A DNA stretch of 64,000 nt from Lewinellaceae bacterium. GTDB taxonomy: Bacteria > Bacteroidota > Bacteroidia > Chitinophagales > Saprospiraceae. Of the stretch, positions 1-9,497 are shown piece by piece (within the stretch, counting starts at the first letter, position 1; every line of letters begins with the position of its first letter). The stretch is taken from NCBI GenBank assembly GCA_016708875.1, contig JADJFA010000001.1, positions 496,001-560,000 on the forward strand, in the 5' to 3' direction. Both the position numbers and the translations under genes were made by a program. Under the pieces are notes generated by a model. That model did no database searches. It saw only the letters and a program-made list of their open reading frames with translations, and was not told where the DNA came from.

Positions 1-2
1 GA

Positions 3-521
3 GCCGAACAGTACGTTTCAAGTCTTGAAAACGAAATCGCATCCATCAAGAATGTGTTGAAAGCCAAGGACTTGACCAAAGGTATCGTGGCTTTGCAGGA
101 AGAAAACAAGCAATTGCAAAAAGCCCTTGAGCGCATGGTTCAGGAGCAAGCCAACGGACTTCGCGAAGGCTTGCGCTCCAAATTTGCCAACCTGAACGGA
201 GTACACTATCTGGCTGAAATCCTGCCCATCAGCGATGCCAACGCCGTGAAAAATCTGGCCGTAGAACTCGAGCGCGAAGTCGGCAATGCCGTAATAGTCT
301 TTGGTGCCATCTCCGCCGACGGCAAGCCTTCGCTGAGCATTAAAATCAGTGACAATCTGGTGAAAGAGAAGGGATTGAATGCGGGCACGATTGTCCGTGA
401 ACTGGCGCTGAAATTCCTGAAAGGTGGCGGCGGTGGTCAGCCAGGCTTTGCTACTGCGGGAGGGACGGAAGCGGGCGGGTTGAAGGAGGCTGTCGAAGGA
501 GTAAAGGGGTACTTGAGGTAG
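3..521 (+). CDS. alaS: Alanyl-tRNA synthetase, C-terminal part (5' truncated by window edge)
   Basis: This is the last 172 residues of alanyl-tRNA synthetase, which charges tRNA-Ala in the cytoplasm. The frame is open from base 3, so the start lies outside the window. The visible part holds the coiled region (residues 1-60, rich in K, E and Q) followed by the DHHA1/C-Ala domain, which ends with the glycine-rich signature GGGGGQPGFATAGG near residues 141-154. That signature is diagnostic of the AlaRS tail. Catalytic and editing domains are not in view. It converges on the YheT-like gene, with a long hairpin between them. Confidence 0.93.
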   Translation, partial: AEQYVSSLENEIASIKNVLKAKDLTKGIVALQEENKQLQKALERMVQEQANGLREGLRSKFANLNGVHYLAEILPISDANAVKNLAVELEREVGNAVIVFGAISADGKPSLSIKISDNLVKEKGLNAGTIVRELALKFLKGGGGGQPGFATAGGTEAGGLKEAVEGVKGYLR

Positions 522-528
522 AAGAATT

Positions 529-672
529 AAACCGCAAAACAGGAAAACCGGAGAACAGGAAAATGTAAAATCAAACATGTAATCCGAAGAGATCCAAAAA
601 TCTCCGCATTTCGAGATTTATCGTTTGGTTTTACATTTTCCTGTTCTCCGGTTTTGCGGTTTTGCGGTTTAC
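529..672. repeat. Iterated-word inverted repeat (CCGCAAAAC/GGAGAACAGG family), copy 1
   Basis: A hyphenated inverted repeat with arms of about 45 bases and a loop of about 45 bases fills the gap between the two converging genes alaS and yheT. The left arm carries aaccgcaaaac and ccggagaacagg; the right arm is its complement, ending in a doubled gttttgcggttt. Each arm is itself a loose tandem of one short word. It may act as a bidirectional terminator; that is inference. Confidence 0.8.
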
Positions 673-1660
673 CTATTTCGCGATTAACTCCCCCTCCACA
701 AACTCCAGCGCCCTCTGCTCCGCCCAAGAAAACTTCCCCGCCTCCCTTTGCCTGAAACCCGCAATGGCCACCCCCTGAAGTCAACTCCAAATGTAAAAAC
801 GGATGTTCCCGCGCAATCTCCACGGGGAAACACTCCGGCGTAAGAATCGGGTCATTCAGCGCGCTCACCAGCAAAGTCGGGATGCGCGTACCTCCCACAA
901 AATTCTTGGCCGAGGCCTGCTGATGAAATTCATCCGCCGAAGCGAAACCACAGATCGGCGCGCTGAAATGTTCATCAAAATCGTACCAGCGTTTTACCTG
1001 TTTCAATTTTGAAACATCCAGCCGACCGGGGAATTGCTGGGCTTTTTGGCGGATTTTCTTTTTCAAAAATGCCATGAACCGTGTTTTGTAAATCCAGTTT
1101 TCCCAACGGTCGAGCACGTCAGACCCTGCGCGGATATCGCAGGGCGCAGAAAACGCTACCGCAGCGCGGACTTGAGGTGGCAGGTTCTCTCCGCCAGTTC
1201 CCACGTATTTGAGTGTGATGTTGCCGCCCATGCTGAAGCCTACTAGTGCCACTATGTCGTAGTGCCCTGTCGCCAGCGCATGGTTCACGACCGCCGAAAT
1301 ATCTTCCGTGTCACCGTGATGGTACATCCGGAACATGCGGTTCATCTCACCGGAGCAAGAGCGACAGTTCCAGGCCAGTGCATCCCAGCCATTTTGTGCG
1401 AAAAGTTTGACCGTTCCGAGGCAGTAAGATGCCCCTGAATTGCTTTCCAGCCCATGTGACACTATCACGAGACGCTTACTCGACGTTGGCTTGCGCAACC
1501 AGTCCAGATCAAGGAAATCCCCATCGGGTGTTTCAATTCTTTCTCTTTGATAATCAACTCCTTTTACCCGACGGAACAGCCCTGGGAGTATGGATTGCAG
1601 GTGTCCGCCACGTTGCAAAAAGGGTGGCCCTGGGTAGGAGGATTGGGGGATGAGCGGCAT
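673..1660 (-). CDS. YheT-like alpha/beta-fold hydrolase (one frameshift near 755)
   Basis: An alpha/beta hydrolase of the YheT/ABHD1-3 family, about 328 residues after correction. Family marks are GGHLQSI near the N-terminus, the VSHGLESNSG oxyanion region, the nucleophile elbow GFSMGGN, the acid in SALNDPILTP and the catalytic His in GGGHCGF. The start at 1660 (MPLIPQ) is preferred to an upstream ATG because the family begins close to PGPPF. After GFQAK the frame runs on into the neighbouring hairpin, while the other frame reads the expected tail AGKFSWAEQRALEFVEGEL and stops at 673. One extra base near 755 therefore breaks the gene, probably a sequencing error. Substrate unknown. Confidence 0.83.
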
Positions 1661-1692
1661 ATTATAGGCATTGCTGCTGTCTACATGGAACA

Positions 1693-1836
1693 ATAAACCG
1701 CAAAATGCAAAACCGGAAAATGCAAAACCGCAAAATCAAGAGAAAATGAAACGGTGTATTTCAAATATTTGAAACTAGTCGCTTCGTCTTGATTTTAAAT
1801 TTTGCGGTTCTCCGGTTTTGCATTTTGCGGTTTAAA
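1693..1836. repeat. Iterated-word inverted repeat (CCGCAAAA family), copy 2
   Basis: A second hairpin related to the one at 529-672, between the start of yheT and the stop of the next minus-strand gene. The left arm has aaaccgcaaaatgcaaaaccgg, the right arm its complement ending ttgcattttgcggttt. The loop sequence is unrelated to copy 1. The word CCGCAAAA is repeated three times in the left arm. Confidence 0.75.
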
Positions 1837-1868
1837 GTATAACCAGACCGTTACAACTTGTTATCTTA

Positions 1869-3248
1869 TCAAAAAATAAGGCTCAGCCCTGTCCGCAAAT
1901 TCACCGCCGGGCTGCTTTTGACTGAGAAGGCATTGAGCAAATTGTCGGAAGCAAAATAGAGCTGCACGGGACCCGGTTTAAGAACGAGGTGGAAGCCGAG
2001 ATTGGCGGCAGAGCGTTCGTTCACACTGTACATCGCACCAAGTGAAATCCATTTGAGCAATTTACAGCGCGCATTGAGGCCCACTGCAACAGAGGCTTTT
2101 TCCTCTGCGCGTTTTTGGAAATACGCGCCTAAGCCAAATGACCAACGATTGCTCAGCGCAAAAGTCCCGCCTGCGTAGCCGCGCAAGGGCAGGGTGGTTT
2201 CAAATTCCTTTGGCGTTTTTTGGAAATTGAAAATGTCGTTAAGTGTATCCAGTTTGGTTGAGAAATCAAGGCTGTCTGAACCATTTATGATGTCAGAACC
2301 AGGTAGCGTCGCGCCCGTGTATTCGTAGTCACCTTGGCTGATAAAGTAGTTGGATTTTTCGGTCCACTTGATTTTGCCGCCAATATCAAGCAAAGCAAGG
2401 TCAACAGTTATCTTCTCGGTTACTTTGAATTGCGCACCTAAATCGAACGCAAAACCCGTGTTTTTAGAAAACGCCGCTCCTTTCAATTCGCCTATGCTTA
2501 AGTCGAAACCCAAGCCCGCCGTATCAATGGCTGAGATAAGCGAAGCGGCATGAAAACCGTAATCGGTTGCGAGCGAGAGTTGGTAAATATCGTTGCTGGT
2601 GGTAATGGTAGCCTTTCGGTGCGCGTCGTCGGTGAGGAGGGCGCTTGTGCCGGTGAGGTATTTGCCACGGACACCTATGCGGAGATTTCCAAAACCTTTG
2701 GCTAACCCTACACTCCATTCGTTCCAGTCAGAAATATCGGTCTGCATGGCAATATCCACGGTTTGACCTATGTATTGAGCGTTGCCTTCCCAGATAAGCG
2801 TCGGTAAGGTCTTTGGGTAAATGATGGATCCGCTAAGCCGATTGGCGTGTCCGGCTTGAAGCCAGATTTTGCCGGGCAGGCGAATGCCGAACGACACCGT
2901 CTCTATGCGTTGTTCAAATTGAACGGTGTTACTGGGATCCAATTTATCGAGCGCCTTGGAAAAATCAATTTTTGTGCGGTCGCCGTCTTTCACAAAAATA
3001 TCCTTGTATGTAATATCGCCTGAATGAGCAGCGTCCAGCCCTATACCGGGTAATCCGACAGCAATAAACTTGTTTTCAGGGAAAAACGCGGGGTTGATGG
3101 AATTGCTGTGCCACACGTCCGGGAGGGAGTGAAGCATCAGTTCTTGTTGGGCTTTGGCAGCTGTTATGGAGAACAGGATTGCCACTGTGGTGCAAAGACC
3201 TGCCTTTACAAAACTGATGTATTTCAATGAATTATCTTGAAAAAACAT
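1869..3248 (-). CDS. DUF5723 family protein, predicted outer-membrane beta-barrel
   Basis: A 459-residue exported protein. The start at 3248 gives MFFQDNSLKYISF, a hydrophobic stretch and a cleavage site after ITAAKA; the ATG 72 bases upstream would place an unlikely charged extension before this signal. The mature start (QQELMLHSLPDVWHSNSINP) matches the DUF5723 opening, where a list of features is compared with N-P-A-F. The rest is rich in alternating hydrophobic and aromatic residues and ends in aromatic/hydrophobic ...LRTGLSLIF, as expected for a barrel. It probably shares a transcript with the lipoprotein gene 82 bases upstream. Function is unknown. Confidence 0.75.
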   Translation of the reverse strand: MFFQDNSLKYISFVKAGLCTTVAILFSITAAKAQQELMLHSLPDVWHSNSINPAFFPENKFIAVGLPGIGLDAAHSGDITYKDIFVKDGDRTKIDFSKALDKLDPSNTVQFEQRIETVSFGIRLPGKIWLQAGHANRLSGSIIYPKTLPTLIWEGNAQYIGQTVDIAMQTDISDWNEWSVGLAKGFGNLRIGVRGKYLTGTSALLTDDAHRKATITTSNDIYQLSLATDYGFHAASLISAIDTAGLGFDLSIGELKGAAFSKNTGFAFDLGAQFKVTEKITVDLALLDIGGKIKWTEKSNYFISQGDYEYTGATLPGSDIINGSDSLDFSTKLDTLNDIFNFQKTPKEFETTLPLRGYAGGTFALSNRWSFGLGAYFQKRAEEKASVAVGLNARCKLLKWISLGAMYSVNERSAANLGFHLVLKPGPVQLYFASDNLLNAFSVKSSPAVNLRTGLSLIF

Positions 3249-3330
3249 GAATGGGCTTGTTTGAATAAACGTAGGGCGAAATTTATTTCGCCGGGTTTCA
3301 ATCATAGAAACGAGCAACATCTGTCTCTCG

Positions 3331-4914
3331 CTACAATCTCTTCTTTACAATAATCCCCATTTTCACTACGATTTTGTCAGTGGCCAAGAGTTTTACAAAG
3401 GTGTTGCCACCATTAGCAGTGGTGAAAGAGGTTTTTAGGAGCGCGTCTTTCGATTTGCTGATAAGGTCAAATCTTGCAGCCGACATTTTGATAAATTCCT
3501 CCGTGCGGGTGATGCCCGTGGCCACACCGTTGCCGTCAATAGGTGCGGAGCGGATAACTTCTTTTGGTCCGCCGATGAAGAGCGAGTCAATGTAGTTCAT
3601 TGCATCATCTCGGAAAAAAATCTGAACCGTAGAAGAAATGGGAGCCCCGTTTTCGGTGACAAGTTTAAACTCTACCTCCTCGACATCTGCCGAATCCAGA
3701 CTGCCAAATTCCCCAAAATCAAGGTTCATTGTTTGCTCCGCCCCGAAATTCTTGACGGTGCCTTCGAGCACCAGTTCTACCCGGAGTTGGAGTTTGATCG
3801 TGCTTTTGTCCGTAATAAAGCCAATGAGACTTGGGTCAAGTTGGGCGTTGCTGATGCCGTCAACTTCATAGATGAGCCGGGTGGGTTGGCTGTTGAAAAT
3901 GCTGTCAATATTTGAGTTGGAAGAGTTCAGCGTGATATCGGTATATTTTGTCTGGCCCACTTCCCCCAAAAGCCATGAAGGGTACTCAAAGTCTTTATAA
4001 TCAAAACTATCGTGTTCAAAAACACCATTGCTTAGGAGCGGTATTTCTTCGCCATTCTGGCCGATGAAACTGAGGAACTTGATTTGTCCACGGGTAGGGA
4101 AGCCCCAGGAGTTGCTGATACGCATGGTCACTTTGGGGTCCTTCACTTTCAAGTCACCTTTGAGCTCCGTTTGGTTGATGTCAATTTCAATGGTATCGCG
4201 GGTGAGTTTGTACCATTGGAAACCCCAGTAGCCTTCCACATAGGTGAATTTCAGGCCAATTGTAATAGCGAACACGTCAAAAAGTCCAGGATTTGGAATC
4301 TGTATCCGTACACCATCAGGTCGATATGCAAAGTATTTGAACGTCAGGGTGTTGTTGCTTGATTCCAGGTGGTAACCAGCCAGGCTGATAGCACCAGAAT
4401 TCCAAGTGACATTGGGCGGAACAGTAAATGCCACCTTGAATGTCACGCCCTGAAGGCTCATTTGCGGCACTTCAAAATAGCCCGTAAGTGTGTCGGGCGT
4501 GGTATTATTTAAAACAAACCCAATGTTGCCGGAAAGGATGTCTGCTACACGAATGGTCACTCCACCGGGTGCTGAAATGGGGTTGATAACGACCGAATCA
4601 AACATGGGTATGGGCGCTGGATTTTCCAGAAACTTGAAAATGTCGCTCGCCGGTTTTTCCGCCACATCGCCCGAATAGAAGAGCGTCATGGTATTGTCGG
4701 GGTTCACAAAAATCGTATCAGTGGAGAGGGTGTCGTTCAGCAAATTGAAAAGCAGGTCTTTCAACAGCAAATCAGTAGTGAACAAAGGGAAGGCAAACTC
4801 AGCAGTGTGGTCGCCGAGCTCGACATTTTCAAAGTCAGACTTTTTGCAAGCCGACCAGAGTGCGATGCCCATGGTGATGGCAAGGGCAAGGGGGAGAGGA
4901 AATCGTTTGTGCAT
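3331..4914 (-). CDS. Hypothetical lipoprotein upstream of DUF5723 gene
   Basis: A 527-residue protein starting MHKRFPLPLALAITMG with lipobox WSAC at residue 22, so it is predicted to be lipid-anchored. An ATG 42 bases upstream is open but lies before the signal peptide. After the lipobox the protein is rich in beta-forming, Asp- and Asn-containing stretches (VRIADIL, DITLNSSNSN), with no motif I recognise. The gene lies directly upstream of the DUF5723 barrel in the same direction, so the two may form a surface pair. This pairing is inferred from position only. Confidence 0.6.
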   Translation of the reverse strand: MHKRFPLPLALAITMGIALWSACKKSDFENVELGDHTAEFAFPLFTTDLLLKDLLFNLLNDTLSTDTIFVNPDNTMTLFYSGDVAEKPASDIFKFLENPAPIPMFDSVVINPISAPGGVTIRVADILSGNIGFVLNNTTPDTLTGYFEVPQMSLQGVTFKVAFTVPPNVTWNSGAISLAGYHLESSNNTLTFKYFAYRPDGVRIQIPNPGLFDVFAITIGLKFTYVEGYWGFQWYKLTRDTIEIDINQTELKGDLKVKDPKVTMRISNSWGFPTRGQIKFLSFIGQNGEEIPLLSNGVFEHDSFDYKDFEYPSWLLGEVGQTKYTDITLNSSNSNIDSIFNSQPTRLIYEVDGISNAQLDPSLIGFITDKSTIKLQLRVELVLEGTVKNFGAEQTMNLDFGEFGSLDSADVEEVEFKLVTENGAPISSTVQIFFRDDAMNYIDSLFIGGPKEVIRSAPIDGNGVATGITRTEEFIKMSAARFDLISKSKDALLKTSFTTANGGNTFVKLLATDKIVVKMGIIVKKRL

Positions 4915-5049
4915 ATCAGTTAGGGAATGGTCAAAATTGTTCAGCAATAAGGACACGAAGTTTCACAAAATGTTCTTGAAAATCAATATTTTATGCTTTG
5001 TAGTCCTTTGTGACAATGTGAAGAAAGATAATGAATGGCACAAAAATAG

Positions 5050-6192
5050 TCAAGAAAGCCTGTTCTTATAGTCCCGATACCCAAAGCGTCGTACAATATC
5101 CAACTTGCCGTCGGGGCGAAGAATGGCTATGCTGGGGTGTGTCACGCCATTGAACGTCGAGGTTTTCACCATTGTATAGTGAATCATGTCTTCAAACACG
5201 ATTTTTTGGCCGATTTTCAACGGTTCGGCAAATGCATACTCCTCCATAAAATCGCCGCTCAGGCAACTAACCCCTCCCAAGCGAAACACGTTTTTGTCGC
5301 CTTTTTCCACTTTTTCTTTTGCGCCCCGGATTTGTGGGCGATAAGGCATCTCCAGGGTATCGGGCATGTGGGCAGTAAACGATACATCGAGAATAGCCGT
5401 TCGTACTCCCCCGTTTTTCACAATATCGAGCACGGTGGCTACCAGCACACCAGTCTCCCAAGCAAAGGCGCTGCCCGGCTCGAGAATGACCTGCAAATGC
5501 GGCCAGCGTTTTCGAAACGCTTTCAAAACCGAGATCAAATGGGGCACATCATATCCTTTGCGGGTCATCAGGTGGCCCCCGCCAAAATTGACCCAGCGCA
5601 ATTGGGGCAGGAATATCCCGAATTGTTTTTCAAAGTGTTCGAGTACTTTTTCCAAATCCTGACTAGAGCTTTCGCACAGCACATGGAAGTGCAGACCCTC
5701 AATACCCTCTGGTAATTTACCCGTAAAATTTTCCACCGGCTCACCCAAACGAGACCCCGCTGAAGCAGGATTGTACAAAGCCGTGCCAACGGGCGACCAG
5801 CCGGGATTGACCCGTATGCCCGGGCTGACTTTCTCCACAAAATTCAATACCCGTTTTTGGTATTTCCGCCATTGAGCAATGGAATTGAAGGTAATATGGC
5901 TGGAATAGTCGAGGATTTTGCCAAATTCTCTGGGAATATAAGCCACGGCATAGGTGTGCGACTCGGTGTTCATTTCCTCATAGCAAAGCCGGGCCTCATG
6001 GAGTGAAGAGGCCGTAGCACCGTCTACATATTCCCGCACAATGGGGAAAGCGCTCCACATGGCAAAGCCCTTGAATGCCAGGATGATTTTCACACCCGCC
6101 TCTTGCTGTACGCGATCTATAATTTCCAGGTTCTTGCGCAAACGAGACTCTTCGAGCACGAAGCAAGGGGAAGGGATTTTTTTGATGTCCAT
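5050..6192 (-). CDS. nspC: Carboxynorspermidine/carboxyspermidine decarboxylase
   Basis: A 380-residue fold-III PLP-dependent decarboxylase that removes CO2 from carboxynorspermidine or carboxyspermidine to give norspermidine or spermidine. The PLP lysine is K41 in ILAFKGFAMW, the typical NspC motif. Others are GLHFHVLCES, NFGGGHLMTRKGYD and EPGSAFAWETG (PLP phosphate binding), and SCLSGDFMEEY near the C-terminus. Length and start (MDIKKIPSPCFVLEE) fit the family. The carboxynorspermidine dehydrogenase partner is not in this window. A hairpin of CACGGAT words separates the gene from the DUF58 gene upstream. Confidence 0.92.
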   Translation of the reverse strand: MDIKKIPSPCFVLEESRLRKNLEIIDRVQQEAGVKIILAFKGFAMWSAFPIVREYVDGATASSLHEARLCYEEMNTESHTYAVAYIPREFGKILDYSSHITFNSIAQWRKYQKRVLNFVEKVSPGIRVNPGWSPVGTALYNPASAGSRLGEPVENFTGKLPEGIEGLHFHVLCESSSQDLEKVLEHFEKQFGIFLPQLRWVNFGGGHLMTRKGYDVPHLISVLKAFRKRWPHLQVILEPGSAFAWETGVLVATVLDIVKNGGVRTAILDVSFTAHMPDTLEMPYRPQIRGAKEKVEKGDKNVFRLGGVSCLSGDFMEEYAFAEPLKIGQKIVFEDMIHYTMVKTSTFNGVTHPSIAILRPDGKLDIVRRFGYRDYKNRLS

Positions 6193-6227
6193 AGTTAAGA
6201 TTCTGTGTATATGCTAAAGTTCTTTGC

Positions 6228-6336
6228 CTATGGAACACGGATGACACGGATGGGACACGGATTTTCACGGATTTTTCCCAATCAAAAAAGAATCCGTGAA
6301 AATCCGTGTCTCATCCGTGTCATCCGTGTTCCATCA
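6228..6336. repeat. Iterated-word inverted repeat (CACGGAT family), copy 1
   Basis: A long hairpin in the 150-base gap between nspC and the DUF58 gene. The left arm reads as a series of (a/g)cacggat words (ggaacacggatgacacgg, then gggacacggattttcacgg) and the right arm is the complement (aatccgtgaaaatccgtg, then ctcatccgtgtcatccgtg). Four to five words per arm. A related copy lies at 26694-26762. Confidence 0.85.
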
Positions 6337-6342
6337 TATCTT

Positions 6343-7655
6343 TCAAATCAACCCCCTCGATTTCAATTCCAAATATTTGTTGATGGTGTTCAGCGTCAAG
6401 TCTTGTGGCTTGGTCAGCACGGCCTGGATGCCATACTGGCGAAGCCTGGTCACCATTTCACGTTTGTCTTGTAAGAACTGCCGTGCCACCGCTTGACGAT
6501 ACACGTCGGCGGTGGTGTGTACGTCTTCGACAGAGCGTTTGCGGATTTCGGTATTTTCAAAAAATACCACCACCATCAGATGGGCGCGGCTTAGCCTTCG
6601 CAAAGTGGGCAAGGCGCGTTCGAGCGCGTAACTGCTCTCAAAATTGCTAAATAAAATCAGCAGCGAACGCGCGCCGATGAGCCGCCTCACCGCCTCATAA
6701 AGCAGTTCGTAATTTGATTCGCCGGGACGTTCTTTTTCGCGGTAAAGGCTTTCCAGTATTCGGTTGAGTTGTCCGGTGTCGCGCTCGGCTTTGAGCGTTG
6801 CGCCCATCACATCGGAGAAGGTGAGCAACCCGGCCTTGTCTTGTTTTTTCAGGATGATATTGCTGATTGCCAAAGCGGTGTTGATGGCGTAATCCATCAG
6901 GCTCATCCCTTCAAAAGGCATGCGCATGGCACGGCTTTTATCCACGATGCAATACACCTGCTGGCTGCGCTCGTCCTCGTATTGGTTCACCATGAGGGTG
7001 GCCCGGCGACTGCTGGCTTTCCAGTTGATGCTGCGAAAATCGTCGCCCTGCACATAGTTTTTGATCTGCTCGAACTCGTAGGAATGACCAATACGACGCA
7101 TTTTTTTGATACCCGTGTCGTGTGCGATGTGGCGCATAGCCCGGAGTTCGTAGCGTTTCATTTGGATGATGCTGGGGTACACGTCCACATCCTGAGGCTG
7201 CTTGAAAATGAGGCGGCGTTCCACCAGGCCGAGTCGTGTGGAGGCAAAAACGTTGATATTCCCAAACGAATAAACCCCGCGAGTATGCGGCACAAGTTTG
7301 TTTTCGGCGATATACGGCTGACCAGTTGGCAAAGCGATTTTCACTTTAAAATCGCGGTTTTGAAACTGTACAGGAAGTTCGTCTGCAATGCTGAGGTTCA
7401 GGTAAATATTCCCTTGGTTTTCTACAATTAGCTCACAGGATTAGGATCGGAAAGGGAAAAAACTGGATTGAGTTCCCGCCTGCAACTCAGCTTTGGTTTT
7501 CGCAAAAAAAGCAACATCCAGTCTGTAATCGCCAGCGCCAAAAACCCAACAAATACCGTCTGTGCCAATGGGAACAGCCAGGCAAAGGGATACGCTATTG
7601 CGAACATCGCCGCCGATGCGCCAAAGAGCCAAAAGAAACGGTTGGTTAGGTACAT
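6343..7655 (-). CDS. DUF58 domain protein (one frameshift near 7435)
   Basis: Rejoined, this is a 437-residue DUF58 protein. The N-terminal part (7655-7430) has two membrane segments (FFWLFGASAAMFAIAYPFAWLF and the following AQTVFVGFLALAITDW). The C-terminal part carries the family signature VQGDDFRSINWKASSRR followed by a von Willebrand A-like domain (VYCIVDKSRAMRMPF). The frame breaks after DPNPVS; the other frame continues LIVENQGNIYLNLSIADELP, so about one base is missing. DUF58 proteins are usually linked to MoxR AAA+ ATPases, but none is present here. It is adjacent to a small membrane protein on the upstream side. Confidence 0.82.
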
Positions 7656-7685
7656 GAACTGGTGATTGGTTTATGGGTGATTAGT

Positions 7686-8164
7686 TCACTGGTTCATGAC
7701 AAACGCCAAATATTCCTTTCCTCGCTTTTCAGCAAAAAAATCAAACAAAAGCATGATCGAGCCTTGTGCAAACAAGCCTGCGCCCAGCCCCTTGGTAAAA
7801 TTGACTTCTTTGTTCAGCAGGATGATGGCCAAACCAAGGACAATGAAAACGACTTCCAGCCATTTGATTCGAACAAAATTTCGGAAACAATTTCCATACG
7901 TGCGGATTCCAGTTTGCGAAATTCAGCAGGGGAGTCAGCCCGCAATTTTTCCAAATCATCTGCTTGAAAGTCACTGCGCCTGGCCACCGTAGCGCCCACC
8001 ATAATTTGCACTATGCCGATCACCGCCAGCGGAATAGAAACACCCGTGTAAAATGGAGCGCCCGCACTTAGCAAAACCCCGCCACCTACGGCACAGGCCG
8101 CGATACCAATCGCCATTGCGATAAATCCGCCCAGTTTTTCTGCTTGGAAATAGGATTGAATCAT
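7686..8164 (-). CDS. Small four-helix membrane protein (one frameshift near 7880)
   Basis: About 159 residues after correcting one missing base in the aaaattt run near 7875-7881. Start at 8164 (MIQSYFQAEKLGGF); an upstream ATG would include the hairpin DNA. Helices: GGFIAMAIGIAACAVGGGVLL, then YTGVSIPLAVIGIVQIMVGATVA, a charged stretch with DDLEKLRADSPAEFRKLESARME, then WLEVVFIVLGLAIILL and GLGAGLFAQGSIMLLFDFFAE, ending in EYLAFVMNQ. I do not recognise a family. It sits 30 bases before the DUF58 gene in the same direction, so a joint transcript is likely. Confidence 0.65.
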
Positions 8165-8171
8165 ACTTCTT

Positions 8172-8262
8172 TCAGTTAAAAGTAACAAGTTAAAAGTTTC
8201 AAGTAGCACGTGTCGAGCAGGCTTGTTACTTGAAACTTTTAACTTGTTACTTGCTACTTTAT
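8172..8262. repeat. Iterated-word inverted repeat (AACAAGTTAAAAGT family)
   Basis: A hairpin between the stop of the efflux adaptor and the start of the membrane protein. The left arm is aaagtaacaagttaaaag + tttcaagtagc, the right arm gcttgttacttgaaac + ttttaacttgttacttgc. The words aacaagt and taaaagt alternate. A single half-arm with similar words (taacttgtgactaataac) lies at 9471-9497 next to the caspase gene stop. Confidence 0.75.
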
Positions 8263-9312
8263 TCCACTTTTGAAAACGTAACCCTTGCATCGGGGCGAAG
8301 AAACAGAATACCTGTGGTACAAACCGTATCGCCGGCTTGAATGCCTTCCGTGATTTCTATCATGCCCGCTTGGCGAACCCCCGTTTTTACTACTACAAAC
8401 TTTGCTTTCCCATCCTTGCAAAGGATCACTTTTTTGTCCCGGGCCTGCGGAATAATCGCTTGATTTGGAATGAGTAAAACCGAGACATTATTACCGAGCG
8501 CAAGGCTGACTTCGGCAAAGGCGCCGGGCAAAAGCCCCTTACTATTCGCCACAGTAGCGCGCACTTGCAGGTCGCGGGAGCCTTCTGCAATCCGTTGTTC
8601 AGTGGCTTGCACCGTTGCCTTATGCGTGGCGGCGCTGCCTTCTACCTTAAACTCCAGGGGCTGACCTATGCGAAGTTGCTGACTGTATTTTTCTGGCACC
8701 GCAAAATCGAGCTTGAGCGCTGAAGCCGAACGGAGCGTGGTAATGGCTGTGGCCGGCGTCACATAAGCCCCAGGGCTGATTCGCCGCAGACCCAGAATGC
8801 CATCGTAAGGGGCGCGCAGTTCGGTCTTGCTAATGTTGACGCGCAGCAATTCTATGTCTGCGCGAAAGGTTTGGGTTTGCAGCACAGCGAGGTCGTATTC
8901 CTGCTGGCTCACGCCCTTTACTTTGAGCAGTTCGGCGAGGCGTTGTTCCGTAATTTCCGACTGTTTGAGTTGGGTTTCAAGTTTTCGGAGTTGGGTTTTA
9001 AGGTCGTCATCAAAGATTTTCAGGAGCAAATCTCCCTTGCGCACCAGGCGTCCTTCGGGCAGATTGAGGCGCACCACACGTCCCGAAGCTTTCGGGATGT
9101 AGTTCGGTTTCTTCGGCAGGTAGTAAGTTACCGCTGGCAGTTACCCGCTCGGTGAGCACGCTCGGTTTTGCCACAAAACCCTCCACAGAAGTGACGCTGA
9201 GTGCCGCACCTTTCGCAGGAGGAGCACCGCTGGGGGTGCCGGCGTTTTTGTCGGTTTTTCCACAGGAAAAAAGAAAAAGCGCGGGCAGTAAAAACGGAAT
9301 CAAAAGCTTCAT
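8259..9312 (-). CDS. RND-type periplasmic adaptor lipoprotein (HlyD/MFP family, one frameshift near 9090)
   Basis: An efflux membrane fusion protein of about 350 residues after removing one base near 9090. It starts MKLLIPFLLPALFLFSCGK, with lipobox LFSC. The break lies in TELHPE; the other frame continues ASGRVVRLNLPEGRLVRKGDLL, the typical biotinyl-lipoyl entry. A helical hairpin follows (residues about 100-150), then LRAPYDGILGLRRISPGAYV, a beta-barrel and a membrane-proximal domain ending in RPDARVTFSKVE. Such proteins bridge an inner-membrane pump and an outer-membrane channel, but no pump or TolC gene is adjacent. The partner is therefore elsewhere or beyond what I can identify. Confidence 0.85.
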
Positions 9313-9497
9313 TTACAAACAGTTTTGGCTTTTTAAGCGGGAATAAAGTCCAAGGTGATGGCTCATTTTCAGGCTCAAAAATAGGAAACCCGCGCACATG
9401 GAAAGGGTTTAAAAAAGAGCGGTAAATCCTTCAGTACTTTATTTGCTCTACTATCATAGAACCAGTCGCTCGTAACTTGTGACTAATAACTTGTTAC

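Noticed and set aside
18..578. A 186-codon open frame on the minus strand over the alaS tail
   Set aside because: It is antisense to a well-supported AlaRS C-terminus, and its translation has no family features.
7662..7992. Two plus-strand open frames of about 100 codons near 7.7-8.0 kb
   Set aside because: They are opposite the rejoined four-helix membrane protein, whose hydrophobic segments explain the region better.
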